From positions 1 through 43,552 of the forward strand of contig JAFGNZ010000089.1 of the NCBI GenBank assembly GCA_016926755.1: DNA of 43,552 nt, written 5' to 3'. Each line of letters starts with the position of its first letter. Positions within the stretch are counted from its first letter, which is position 1. Under the pieces are notes generated by a model. The model was not told where the DNA came from. It saw nothing but the letters and a program-made list of their open reading frames with translations, and made no database searches. Positions 25,300 to 34,198 of this stretch are shown piece by piece. Origin of the DNA: Myxococcaceae bacterium. GTDB taxonomy: Bacteria; Myxococcota; Myxococcia; Myxococcales; Myxococcaceae. A program made the translations under genes and the position numbers.

Positions 25300-26487
25300 A
25301 TGTCCAGGCTCACGAATCGCTCGATCCACCGCGGGGGCCTGTCAGGCGGGCTCCTGGCCGTGGCGCTGCTCTCCGTCCTGATGTCCGCCGAGGCCCTGGC
25401 CGCCGAGGTGCGGCAGGGGGATGTCGTGACGGTAGGCCCAGGCGAGACCGTCGAAGAGGATCTCTATGCGTTCGGCGACACGGTCCTGATCCAGGGGACC
25501 GTGCGCGGAGACGTGCTCGCCATCGCGAACAAGGTGGACATCTCCGGCACCGTGCAGGGGGACGTGATGTCCATGGCCGCGGACTTCCGGGTCTCCGGGC
25601 AGGTGCAGGGGAGCGTCCGGTCCGCCGCGGAGACGGTCGTGGTGGCGGGCCAGGTGCGGGAGGACGGAGTGCTCGCCGGCAGGCTCGTGCGCATCGACCC
25701 TGGCGCGCGGGTGGGGCGTGACGTCTTCCTGGCGGCCAATGAGGCCGAGCTCCAGGCCCCGGTGGGCGGCGAGGTGCAGGCGGCGGCGGCGGCGCTCACG
25801 GTGGGGGCGCCCGTGAGCGGCAGCCTCCGCGCCGAGGTTGGAACCCTTCAGCTCACCGACACGGCGAGCATTGGCGGGAGCCTGCGCTACCGCAGCGAGC
25901 GGGAGGTGGAGATCGCCAGCGGCGCCTCGGTGGCGGGCCCGGTGGAGCGGCTGAGCCCTCGGGAGCGCGGGAGAGCGGGGCCCGTCTGGTACTTCATCGG
26001 CTGGGTCCGCTGGCTGGTGGGCCTCTTCGCGCTGGGGCTGCTGCTCGTCCTCCTCACGCCGGACTTCGCGCGCCGGGTGCCGGCCACGCTGCGCCAGAGC
26101 CCCTGGCGGAGCCTGGGCTGGGGTGCCGTCGTCCTCGTGGGCACCCCCATCGTCGCGGCGCTCATCTTCGCCCTGGGAATGCTGCTCGGGGGCTGGTGGA
26201 TCGGCCTGCTCGCCCTGGGGCTTTACGCGCTGGCGCTGGCGCTGTGCTTCCCCGTGGTGGGGATGTTCATCGGTCGGTGGCTGCTGGATCGCTTCGGAAA
26301 GGCGGGGACCCCCCTCCTCCTGGCGCTGTTGCTGGGGCTGGCGCTCCTGACGCTGGTGGGCCGGGTGCCGGTGCTCGGCGCCTTGATCGTGCTGGCCACG
26401 CTGCTCTTCGGGCTTGGCGCGCTCGTCCTCACGGCGGCAAGTGGTCGGCGGCCGCCGGGAGCCGCCGCCCGCCCACAGCCCGCCTGA
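25300..26487 (+). CDS. Exported bactofilin-like beta-helix/membrane protein
   Basis: This 395-residue protein has a signal peptide or first membrane segment (residues about 12-35, ending LAAEV). About 170 residues of short repeated turns follow (GTVRGDVLAIANKVDISGTV, GDVMSMAADFRVSGQV, SVRSAAETVVVAGQV), typical of a polymer-forming, bactofilin-like right-handed beta-helix. Four or more membrane segments lie in the last 150 residues. The helix therefore probably faces the periplasm. AAGGAGG eight bases before the ATG at 25300 sets the start. Function is unknown; a scaffold or envelope-stress role is a guess. Confidence 0.72.
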   Translation: MSRLTNRSIHRGGLSGGLLAVALLSVLMSAEALAAEVRQGDVVTVGPGETVEEDLYAFGDTVLIQGTVRGDVLAIANKVDISGTVQGDVMSMAADFRVSGQVQGSVRSAAETVVVAGQVREDGVLAGRLVRIDPGARVGRDVFLAANEAELQAPVGGEVQAAAAALTVGAPVSGSLRAEVGTLQLTDTASIGGSLRYRSEREVEIASGASVAGPVERLSPRERGRAGPVWYFIGWVRWLVGLFALGLLLVLLTPDFARRVPATLRQSPWRSLGWGAVVLVGTPIVAALIFALGMLLGGWWIGLLALGLYALALALCFPVVGMFIGRWLLDRFGKAGTPLLLALLLGLALLTLVGRVPVLGALIVLATLLFGLGALVLTAASGRRPPGAAARPQPA

Positions 26488-26522
26488 GGCTCGGCGGGTT
26501 GTCGCCCGCGCCTCTGCCTCAG
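26484..26522. terminator. Inverted repeat spanning two convergent stop codons
   Basis: CTGAGGC (26484-26490) pairs with GCCTCAG (26516-26522), and an inner GGCG/CGCC can extend the structure. The TGA stops of the genes at 25300 and 26519 both lie in the stem. With the two genes converging here it is a candidate bidirectional terminator, though it lacks a T run. Confidence 0.45.
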
Positions 26523-27757
26523 AAGAGGAGGAGCGCGCGGGGCCAGAAGACCAGCAGGAGCCCGAGCGCGAGCATCACCGCGCCGCTCAGCAGCTTGAGC
26601 CACCGCCCCGCCCGTTCCTGCAGCTTGCGCCGGCTGAGCGTCACCACGGCGATCACCAGCATGGCCGAGTCATCGGTGATGTAGGCCACGTTGTAGAGCG
26701 CGAGGTACGCGTAGTACTGCCAGGTCGGCAGCTGCCTCAAGGTGAGGATCTGCGTGTAGACGGCCGGCAGCCCCGCCGTGCAGGCCAGCTCGACGAGGTT
26801 GACGAGCAGGGCAAGCACCACCACCCCACCCATCGCCGACAACAGCGGCTTCTCCTCGAGCAGCCGCCGAGTCCTGGCATACAGCCCCGGTTTGGCCCGC
26901 TCGGGGATGGACAGCGTCGGGCCGCGATGGAAGGAGACGAAGTCCTTCACGTTGAGCAGGCCGATGCCGAGCGCGACGAGCCCCAGGATCACTTGGGTGA
27001 CGCGCGAGAGGCCCACGACCAGGAAGACGTTGAGCCAGGCCGCCATGAAGAGGAAGTAGACGATGCCGCTGGTGAGTACGAAGGTGCCGCCCACCACGAA
27101 CATCTTCCGGCGATCACGCAGGTTGACGAGCAGTGACAGCAGGAACAGCAGCACCCACATCGCGCACGGGTTGAAGCCATCGATCAGGCCGATGAGCACC
27201 GTGAAGGCGGGCAGCCCGAGCTCCCGCACGCTCACGCGCCCCACCCAGGGCGCGTTGATGGTGTCCTGCGCAGGGGCAGGCGCGGGCGGGGGGCAGGCGG
27301 GGCCGGTCTCGTCCGCGGGGCACACCTCTCCACCTCCGCCGGAGCCGTTCTCCCCCTCGATGAGCGCCAGGAGCTGGCGCCCGGAGGTCTCCCGCCCGCT
27401 GAAGCCGACGAGGAGCTGCCCACGCACCTGGAAGGCCGGAACCCCCAGCGCGCCCATGGAGTGCTCCGCCGCCAGCGCCGCCAGCCGCTCCCTCGCCGCG
27501 GCATCCCGTCCCACGTCGTGGTAGCGGACCTGGAGCCACGGCCGCGTGAGCCGCAGCTCCGCCAGGAAGGCCTTGGCCTCCTCGCACCGGGGACAGCCCT
27601 CCCGGGTGAACACCTCGAGCTCGACCGGAGAGGGCATCTGCGCACTCGCTGAAGCCACGAGCACCAACCCCAGCAGCAGTCCCACTCCGGCACTCCACCG
27701 GCGCCGGCCGCCCAGGCTGCGCAGGCTCTCGGCCGCCGTGAGGTGGTGAATCTTCAT
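26519..27757 (-). CDS. Glutaredoxin-like/DsbD-like transmembrane fusion
   Basis: This 412-residue protein has a membrane anchor or signal segment at about 22-40, then a thioredoxin-fold domain with Cys55-Pro-Arg-Cys58 (VFTREGCPRCEEAKAFL) and a cis-Pro (GVPAF). A Pro-rich linker holding two Cys (VCPADETGPACPP) follows, then a DsbD/CcdA-like membrane domain with six or more segments. That part keeps FNPCAMWVLLFLLSL and LACTAGLP, which hold the two cysteines expected to shuttle electrons. It likely passes reducing power across the inner membrane to periplasmic targets. AAGGG precedes the ATG. Confidence 0.8.
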   Translation of the reverse strand: MKIHHLTAAESLRSLGGRRRWSAGVGLLLGLVLVASASAQMPSPVELEVFTREGCPRCEEAKAFLAELRLTRPWLQVRYHDVGRDAAARERLAALAAEHSMGALGVPAFQVRGQLLVGFSGRETSGRQLLALIEGENGSGGGGEVCPADETGPACPPPAPAPAQDTINAPWVGRVSVRELGLPAFTVLIGLIDGFNPCAMWVLLFLLSLLVNLRDRRKMFVVGGTFVLTSGIVYFLFMAAWLNVFLVVGLSRVTQVILGLVALGIGLLNVKDFVSFHRGPTLSIPERAKPGLYARTRRLLEEKPLLSAMGGVVVLALLVNLVELACTAGLPAVYTQILTLRQLPTWQYYAYLALYNVAYITDDSAMLVIAVVTLSRRKLQERAGRWLKLLSGAVMLALGLLLVFWPRALLLF

Positions 27758-27844
27758 GACAACACCCTTCAGGCCCAGGGCTGCCCGCTCCCACGGCTCA
27801 GCTCGTTATGTGGAAAAAGCACCAATTACGGCCAATTCAACAAA

Positions 27845-27884
27845 TACCCTCAAGACAGTCTCAGGGTAATTCTTTACCTTGAGG
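27845..27884. promoter_or_regulatory. Nested inverted repeats in AT-rich divergent intergenic region
   Basis: The 192 bases between the divergent fusion gene and the kinase gene are clearly richer in A/T than the rest. Two inverted repeats overlap: TACCCT (27845-27850) with AGGGTA (27863-27868), and CCTCAAG (27848-27854) with CTTGAGG (27878-27884). They cannot both form at once. They may be operators or alternative mRNA hairpins near the kinase start at 27950; the protein that would bind is unknown. Confidence 0.4.
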
Positions 27885-27949
27885 CTGCTTCTCCCCCCGT
27901 CTCAGAGTGGTGTCGCCCCTGCGAGGTCGGCTATCCAACTCAAGAGCCC

Positions 27950-30781
27950 ATGCCGACGAAGGACAGCCAGAGCGCTCCTGAGCTCGCCTCCACACTCCTG
28001 AAGGGGGGGGACGAGCCACCTCCCGCGCGCAGGAGGATCCCTTCGTCTCTCGCCTCGCGGTACGAGGACATCCAGCTGGCCGGCGAGGGCGCGATAGGGG
28101 TGGTCTACCGGGCAGTGGATCCGCGGCTGGGCCGCACCATCGCGCTGAAGCTCCTCAAGAGTGGGGACTCGGCGCTCTTGAGGCGGTTCATCGCCGAGGC
28201 GCGGGCCCAGGCGCGCATCCAGCACGAGCACGTGTGCTGCGTGTACGAGGCCGGGCTGGCGGATGACGAGCCGTACATCGTGATGCAGTACATCGACGGC
28301 GAGCCGCTGTCGTGCGTGCGCGATCGCATGACGCTCGAGCAGCAGGTGAAGCTGCTTGAGGAGGTCGCCACGGCGGTGCACGAGGCGCACCGGCAGGGGA
28401 TGATCCATCGGGATCTCAAGCCGGGGAACATCCTCGTCGAGCAGCGCGAGGACGGGACGTGGAAGCCGTACGTCGTGGACTTCGGCCTGGCGCGCGAGGT
28501 CGCCGAGCAGGGGCAGACCCAGACGGGTGAAGTCCTCGGGACGCCCGCCTATATGTCGCCAGAGCAGGCCAATGGGGACGTGCGCCAGCTGGACCGCCGC
28601 ACGGACGTGTACTCGCTGGGGGCGACGCTGTACGACGTGATCGCCGGGCGGCCCCCCTTCGTCTCGGAGCACCCGTGGAAGCTGCTCTTGATGTCGGCGC
28701 TGGAGGACCCACCGCCGCTGGGGCAGGTGAAGCCGGGAGTACCGAAGGACCTCGAGACCGTCGTGATGAAGTGCCTCGAGCGGGACCCGGCGCGCCGCTA
28801 CGACTCCGCGCGAGCGCTCGCGGAGGAGCTGCGGCGCGTCCTGGACAGCGAGCCGATCCAGGCGCAGCGGGCCTCCTGGGGGTACCGCCTCTGGAAGAAG
28901 GCGCTCAGGCACAAGCTGCTCACGGTGAGCCTGGGGGCGCTCGTGCTGGGAGCGCTCGTGCTGGGCGTCTTCTGGGTGGGGGCTCGGCGGCACGCGGCGG
29001 AGCAGGCGCGGCTCGCCCGGGAGCTGGGGGAGAACGTGAAGGAGATGGAGCTGTTCCTGCGCACGGCGTACGGGCTGCCCCTCCATGACGTGGAGCGGGA
29101 GCGGGAGGTGGTGCGCGCCCGGCTCGAGGAGATCGAGCAGCAGATGCGCGCGTCAGGCGAGGCCGGAAGGGGGCCTGGACACTACGCGCTCGGGCTGGGA
29201 CAACTCGCGCTCGGTGAGCCCGCGCGCGCTCGGGAACACCTGGAGAAGGCGCTCGCGGCTGGATACTCGTCGGCGAACCTCGAGTATGCGCTGGGGCGGG
29301 CGCTCGGGGAGCTCTTCCGACGCGCCTTGGAGGATACCCGGCGCATCACCAACCCGCGGGAGCGACAGAAGAAGGTGGCGCTCCTGGACAAGGAGCTGCG
29401 CGAGCCAGCGCTGCTCCACCTGCGGGCGGCGATGGGGGCAAGGCTCGAGGTGCCCGAGTACGTGGAGGGGCTGGTCGCGCTGTACGAGGGCAACCATGAG
29501 GAGGCGATCGCGAAGGCGAAGGCGGCCTTCGACAAGGCCCCCTGGATGTACGAGCCGAAGAAGCTCGAGGGGGATGCGCTGTACGCCGAGGGCAGCAAGT
29601 ACAGGCATGACGCGGCGTTCGACTACGAGAAGATGAAGGGCTACTTCGAGCGGGCCGCGCAGGCCTACCGGGTGGCGGCGGAGATGGGCCGGAGCGATCC
29701 CTCCATCCACCGGGCGGAGTGCGAGCTCTGGGAGAAGCAGGGGTGGGCGGACTTCTCGCGGAACCTGTCGCATGGCCCATCCTTCAAGGCCGCCGAGGCG
29801 GCGTGCAACCGCGCGGTGCATGCGAGCTCGAAGGAGGGCAGTGCCCGAGTACAGCGGGCCCTCGTGATCCTCGCACGGGCGTTCGTGCTGGGCGGCACCT
29901 CCTCGAAGGACGCGCTCCCCGTGGCGGAGGAGGCGCTCGAGGCCGCGGAGGAGGGGATGAGCGCGCGCCCTCGGGATGTCATGGCCCACTACGCGGTGGC
30001 CCAGGCCCTCTACCTTCGGGCCCGGTTCATGAATGCGCTGGGCCGCGAGGCATCCATGGAGCCGGCCATCGCTGCGTACCAACGAGTCCTCTCGCTGGAG
30101 CCAGGCTTCACCTGGGCTCACAACGAGCTGGGGGAGGCATACCTCCAGGAGGCAAGGAGCGCCATCGCGCTGGGACAGGAGGCCACACCGCTGTTGGAGA
30201 AGGCGGCTCGCCAGTACGAGCAGGCCCTGGCGCTCGACTCCAGATTCGCGCTGCCCGTGGGTGGCTTGCTGGAGGCGGCGACGGTTCGGCTCGAAGCGGA
30301 GATCGCCCGGAGGCGCGAGGCGCCAGCGGCGCTCCAGGCGCTCTCCCACGCGCTGGCCCAGCTCGAGCAGGTAGGCTCCAGCCCTCGGGACGTCGCGTTG
30401 TGGAAGGCACGCGCTCATCGGCTCCGCGCTCATCACGACTTCGTGCGCGGCCGGGATCCCCGTCCAGCGCTGGCGACGGTATTCGAGGAGAGCCGCGCCG
30501 TCGCCGGAGCCCCGCCGAAGGACTCCTGGTTGCTCAAGGAGTGGGTCCTGGCCCACCTCCTCGAAGCCGAGAACGAGCAGCGCCAGGGGCGGGACCCGTC
30601 GTCGGCCCTGGAGGAGGCGCGAGCCGCGATACGCAAGCTGAGCGAGATGGACAAGGGGCGCGCCAAGGGGACCTGCAAGGCGGCGATTCAGATGAGTCCG
30701 CTCCTGGCCAGGGAGTGCCAGCGCCTCTCGGGAGCCAGGCCAGGGGCCCCACCCGCAAGAGTCCAGACATCCAACCCATGA
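27950..30781 (+). CDS. Ser/Thr protein kinase with C-terminal TPR-like region
   Basis: This 943-residue protein has a eukaryotic-like kinase domain at about 38-300: GEGAIGVVYRA glycine loop, Lys67 in IALKLL, HRDLKPGN (153-160) with the catalytic Asp, DFG at 177-179 and GTPAYMSPEQ as the activation-loop end. A membrane segment (LLTVSLGALVLGALVLGVFWVG) follows, and then about 600 residues of helical, TPR-like repeats. The repeat region would be outside the cytoplasm if the segment crosses the membrane once. Such kinases are abundant in myxobacteria. No strong ribosome-binding site precedes the ATG. A lipoprotein gene follows 51 bases later and may be its partner. Confidence 0.88.
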   Translation: MPTKDSQSAPELASTLLKGGDEPPPARRRIPSSLASRYEDIQLAGEGAIGVVYRAVDPRLGRTIALKLLKSGDSALLRRFIAEARAQARIQHEHVCCVYEAGLADDEPYIVMQYIDGEPLSCVRDRMTLEQQVKLLEEVATAVHEAHRQGMIHRDLKPGNILVEQREDGTWKPYVVDFGLAREVAEQGQTQTGEVLGTPAYMSPEQANGDVRQLDRRTDVYSLGATLYDVIAGRPPFVSEHPWKLLLMSALEDPPPLGQVKPGVPKDLETVVMKCLERDPARRYDSARALAEELRRVLDSEPIQAQRASWGYRLWKKALRHKLLTVSLGALVLGALVLGVFWVGARRHAAEQARLARELGENVKEMELFLRTAYGLPLHDVEREREVVRARLEEIEQQMRASGEAGRGPGHYALGLGQLALGEPARAREHLEKALAAGYSSANLEYALGRALGELFRRALEDTRRITNPRERQKKVALLDKELREPALLHLRAAMGARLEVPEYVEGLVALYEGNHEEAIAKAKAAFDKAPWMYEPKKLEGDALYAEGSKYRHDAAFDYEKMKGYFERAAQAYRVAAEMGRSDPSIHRAECELWEKQGWADFSRNLSHGPSFKAAEAACNRAVHASSKEGSARVQRALVILARAFVLGGTSSKDALPVAEEALEAAEEGMSARPRDVMAHYAVAQALYLRARFMNALGREASMEPAIAAYQRVLSLEPGFTWAHNELGEAYLQEARSAIALGQEATPLLEKAARQYEQALALDSRFALPVGGLLEAATVRLEAEIARRREAPAALQALSHALAQLEQVGSSPRDVALWKARAHRLRAHHDFVRGRDPRPALATVFEESRAVAGAPPKDSWLLKEWVLAHLLEAENEQRQGRDPSSALEEARAAIRKLSEMDKGRAKGTCKAAIQMSPLLARECQRLSGARPGAPPARVQTSNP

Positions 30782-30832
30782 ACACACATGAGGGCGCGGT
30801 CCCCCGTGCCTGAATCGCTCCTGGAGGTTCTC

Positions 30833-31696
30833 ATGCAGATGTGGCGCACACACCTTCTGTTCACCACTTTCATCATGATGTCCGGGCTCGCCGGATGCGG
30901 GAATACCGAGGAGGGGCTCGAGCAGGGCCAACGGCTCGCGACCGCCGAGCAGGCGGCGTTGGACGAATATGATCGCCCCCCGCCCAACGGCTTGAACGGC
31001 ACGAGCCCCTCCTGCTTCTGGGCCCCCGGCACGCAGCAGGCGCTCAGGACCCTGGGCGGCGCCGCCCTCGACCAGGGCGGTGGGAGCCTCTCGAACATTC
31101 CCCTGAGCCAGGTCTCCAGTGACTGCCGGGAGGTCCTTCGCTCCGCTGTCGAGTGCGCCCTCACCCCGGATCAGTCCGTGAGCGATCCGGTGACGGGTGA
31201 GCTCTACACGGGCTGGTGGGGGCTCGCCCCGTCTTGGCTGGGTGAAGTCCTGAGCGTCGAGGGCCGCCGCTATGTGACGGCGTGCATGGTCCAGCGGCTG
31301 AACTACTACGGCGCCTCCGTCCCCATCCTCCTCGAGGGCCCCCATCCGGGGATCGCGCAGAGCGCGACCTTTGGCCCGCAGTACCCCATCTCCGAGTCGA
31401 CCGTCTTCGGCGACCTGTTCTCGTCCACCACGCCACTGCTCGGGCTGCTGCCCGCGTTCAACGTGTACGTCTGCTGGGAGAGCCTGCTGCCCCAGTCGTG
31501 CGGCCTGCTAGGGCTGCCCCTGCTCCTCGAAGAGCGCATCTGCGACGATGCGCCGCTGTGCGGCCTCATGGTGCTCGGACCGTGCGACTTGTCGTGCGTG
31601 GAGAATGGCCCTTATTGGAAGTGTCGGTCGGGCCTGCTCTCTCCGTGGCAGACGGAGACGGTACGGGTGAAGCTGGAGACGGCCACCTGTCAGTGA
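30833..31696 (+). CDS. Cys-rich putative lipoprotein, unknown
   Basis: This 287-residue protein begins MQMWRTHLLFTTFIMMSGLAGC, a lipoprotein signal with the lipobox LAGC. The mature part holds about 14 further cysteines and motifs such as GWWGLAPSW and ICDDAPLCGLMVLGPCDLSC, which suggest several disulfides. No family is recognised. GGAGG before the ATG at 30833 settles the start over an earlier in-frame ATG at 30788. It follows the kinase gene closely. Its last 131 bases overlap the convergent P-type ATPase gene. Confidence 0.72.
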   Translation: MQMWRTHLLFTTFIMMSGLAGCGNTEEGLEQGQRLATAEQAALDEYDRPPPNGLNGTSPSCFWAPGTQQALRTLGGAALDQGGGSLSNIPLSQVSSDCREVLRSAVECALTPDQSVSDPVTGELYTGWWGLAPSWLGEVLSVEGRRYVTACMVQRLNYYGASVPILLEGPHPGIAQSATFGPQYPISESTVFGDLFSSTTPLLGLLPAFNVYVCWESLLPQSCGLLGLPLLLEERICDDAPLCGLMVLGPCDLSCVENGPYWKCRSGLLSPWQTETVRVKLETATCQ

Positions 31697-34193
31697 GCCC
31701 AGGGCTCGGGGCGGGGGGCCGCCGCTGGAAGAAGAGGCCGGGCAGGAGCGGCAGACACGCCGCGACTCCCCCCGCGACGGCCCAGCCCCAGTCCACGATG
31801 TGAAGGGGGGAGAGGTGCAGCAGGCGAGCCATGGCTGGCACCTGGACGAGCAGGAGGGCGCTGGCCAGCGTGCCCGCGCAGATGAGCCCGGCCAGGCGGG
31901 TACGCAGGCCGCTGAGGATCGCTGAGAAGGCAGCGCTCGCCACGGTGAGAGACACCAGCGCCATGGCTCGGGCGTGCTCCACGTCGCGGTGGGCGCCCAG
32001 GCTCCACGCGTAGCCCAGCACCATCACGCCCACCAGCACGACGCCGGACAGGCCGATGGCGGCCCAATCGCCGCGGGAGAAGAAGCGCGCCCGCCATCGG
32101 CGCTGGGAGGGGCGCAGCGCTTCGGGGCTCGCGGCGGCCTGGAATGCCAGCAGGGCCGTGGGATGGATGATGAGCTCCAGCCAGATGATGTGGATGGGCA
32201 GGTACAGCAGCGGATAGCCCGCCAGCGGGATCAGGGCCGCCGTCACCACCAGGGGGATGTGGACGAGCAGCAGGTACCGGAAGCTCGCGCGCAGGTTGTG
32301 GAAGAGCTGGCGGCCCTCCGCGATGGCGCCGACGATGCTGCGGATGTTGTCGTCCAGCAGGACGATGGAGGCCACCTCGCGCGCGCTGCGCGTGCCACGC
32401 TCGCCCATGGCGATGCCCACGTCCGCGGCCTGGAGCGCGGGCACGTCATTCACCCCATCACCGGTCACCGCCACCACCTCTCCGGCGGCCTGCAGCGCGC
32501 TCACCAGCGCCAGCTTCTGCGCCGGGAGCGTCCGCGCGATGACGTCCACCTGCCGAAGGGAGGCGCCTTCACCGCGGTCCAGTCGTGCCTCCAGCTCCTC
32601 GCCGAGCAGGAGGACTGGCGCATCACCGCCCAGGCCGATCTCCCGCGCCACCGCGCGAGCCGTCTCCGGGTGGTCCCCCGTCACCATCAGCGGATGGATC
32701 CCCGCCCGGTAGCAGGCGGCGATGGACTCGGCCACCCCCGGGCGGACCGGATCCGCGCAGGCCACCAGCCCCAGGAAGCGCAGCCTGCGCGAAGACTCAC
32801 CGCCGTGCCAGGTGTGCACGTCGATCCGCTGCTCCGCGCAGGCGATCACCTTCCGTCCCTCCGCGGCCTGCGACTCCACCTCGCGCCTCCAGGCCGCGCG
32901 CTCCTCGGGCGAGAGCTCACACGCCTCCAGCACCACCTCCGGGGAGCCCTTGGTGAAGGCCCAGGCACCGTCCTCCTCGCGCACCACCGCCGTCTCCCGG
33001 CGCCGCTCCTCGGTGAAGGGGAAGAGGGCCAGCACCTCGGCGGGAGGAGCACCGCCCCCATGGGCGCTGGCGGCGGCGGCGAGCGCCCCGTCCAGCGGAT
33101 CACCGCTCTCGGGGCGTGAGGCCCGGACCGCGGCGTGCAGCAGCCGCGCTGGCGCCACCTGGCTTGCTGGCAGGCAGCGGGTGACGCGGAGCTGTCCCTC
33201 GGTGAGGGTCCCAGTCTTGTCCACGCAGATGCAGGTGACGCGGCCGATGTTCTCCACCGACACGGCGCGCCGCACGAGCGCTCGACGGCGCGCGAGCCGG
33301 TAGACCCCCGCCCCGAGGAAGAAGGTGAGGGCCACAGGGAACTCCTCCGGGAGCGCCGCCACCCCCAGCGTGGCCGCGCTCACCAGCGCGTCCAGCCACC
33401 CGTAGCCCTGGCGCCAGCGCACGAAGGCGAGGATGAAGCAGAAGGCCGCCGCGGCGGCCACGAGGACGGCCACCAGCCCCTGGATGGCGGACTGCAGGGG
33501 CGTACGAGTCCTCCTGTGGCGCGCGGCCATGCGGACGATCCGCCCGTAGAGCGTCTCCGCGCCCGTGAAGACGACCCGGAGCGTCGCGCGCCCGGTGAGC
33601 AGCCGTGTCCCCGCCAGGCCCCAGTGCTCCCAGTCCACCAAGGGCGCATCACCCGGCGGAAGCTCGCCCCGCAGCGGCCGCTTGCGCACGGGCTGGGACT
33701 CGCCGGTCAACGAGGACTCCTCCGCCTGGAGCCCCTCGCCCGCCACCACGAGCCCGTCGGCGGGGAAGGGCTCTCCCGCGGCCACCTCCACCACGTCGCC
33801 CACGACGACCTCCGTGACATCCACGCGCCGCGGTTGCCCTGCGCGCACGACGATGGCATGAGCGGCGAGCTGTCGGCTCAAGCCCTCCATGGAGGCGCGT
33901 GTCCGCCGGTGGAGCCAGGCATCCATCCCGACCAGCGGCACGATGGCGGCCAGCAGCGTCCACCCCTCCACCGGCTGGCCCAGGAGGAGGTAGAGCAGGC
34001 TGGTGCCCACCAGGAACCAGATCATCGGATCGCGCGCGGTGTCCCGGGCCAGCTCGGCCCAGGTGTGCTTGGGCGCTTCGAGGATGTCATTGAGGCCATA
34101 GCGCTGCCGGCGCTCGGCCACCTCCGCCTCACGCAGGCCGTCGGTGCTGTCGGCGGGCGCTGGGAGCCGGGATCGAGGGACGGGGAGTCGCAT
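31566..34193 (-). CDS. P-type cation ATPase (PEEFP type)
   Basis: This 875-residue P-type ATPase has TGES at 163-166, LPEEFP at 281-286 in TM4, phosphorylated Asp325 in DKTGTLT, and TGDGVNDVP. TM4 reads PEEFP rather than PEGLP, and TM6 reads ELIIHPTALLAFQ, so the ion sites differ from the pump encoded at 6686; the ion is unknown. The last 43 or so residues are Pro/Ser/Thr-rich and lie antisense to the end of the lipoprotein gene, which suggests the natural stop was lost and translation reads through. AGGTG precedes the ATG. The SRPBCC gene ends 5 bases upstream, so the two form an operon. Confidence 0.85.
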   Translation of the reverse strand: MRLPVPRSRLPAPADSTDGLREAEVAERRQRYGLNDILEAPKHTWAELARDTARDPMIWFLVGTSLLYLLLGQPVEGWTLLAAIVPLVGMDAWLHRRTRASMEGLSRQLAAHAIVVRAGQPRRVDVTEVVVGDVVEVAAGEPFPADGLVVAGEGLQAEESSLTGESQPVRKRPLRGELPPGDAPLVDWEHWGLAGTRLLTGRATLRVVFTGAETLYGRIVRMAARHRRTRTPLQSAIQGLVAVLVAAAAAFCFILAFVRWRQGYGWLDALVSAATLGVAALPEEFPVALTFFLGAGVYRLARRRALVRRAVSVENIGRVTCICVDKTGTLTEGQLRVTRCLPASQVAPARLLHAAVRASRPESGDPLDGALAAAASAHGGGAPPAEVLALFPFTEERRRETAVVREEDGAWAFTKGSPEVVLEACELSPEERAAWRREVESQAAEGRKVIACAEQRIDVHTWHGGESSRRLRFLGLVACADPVRPGVAESIAACYRAGIHPLMVTGDHPETARAVAREIGLGGDAPVLLLGEELEARLDRGEGASLRQVDVIARTLPAQKLALVSALQAAGEVVAVTGDGVNDVPALQAADVGIAMGERGTRSAREVASIVLLDDNIRSIVGAIAEGRQLFHNLRASFRYLLLVHIPLVVTAALIPLAGYPLLYLPIHIIWLELIIHPTALLAFQAAASPEALRPSQRRWRARFFSRGDWAAIGLSGVVLVGVMVLGYAWSLGAHRDVEHARAMALVSLTVASAAFSAILSGLRTRLAGLICAGTLASALLLVQVPAMARLLHLSPLHIVDWGWAVAGGVAACLPLLPGLFFQRRPPAPSPGLTDRWPSPASPVPSPSATERAGPTDTSNKGHSPRTTSRTVRAP

Positions 34194-34198
34194 GGCAC

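Noticed and set aside
29153-31345. Long open frame opposite the Ser/Thr kinase and the lipoprotein (730 codons)
   Set aside because: It is antisense to the kinase domain and repeat region, with no recognisable motif; the kinase frame carries all catalytic residues.
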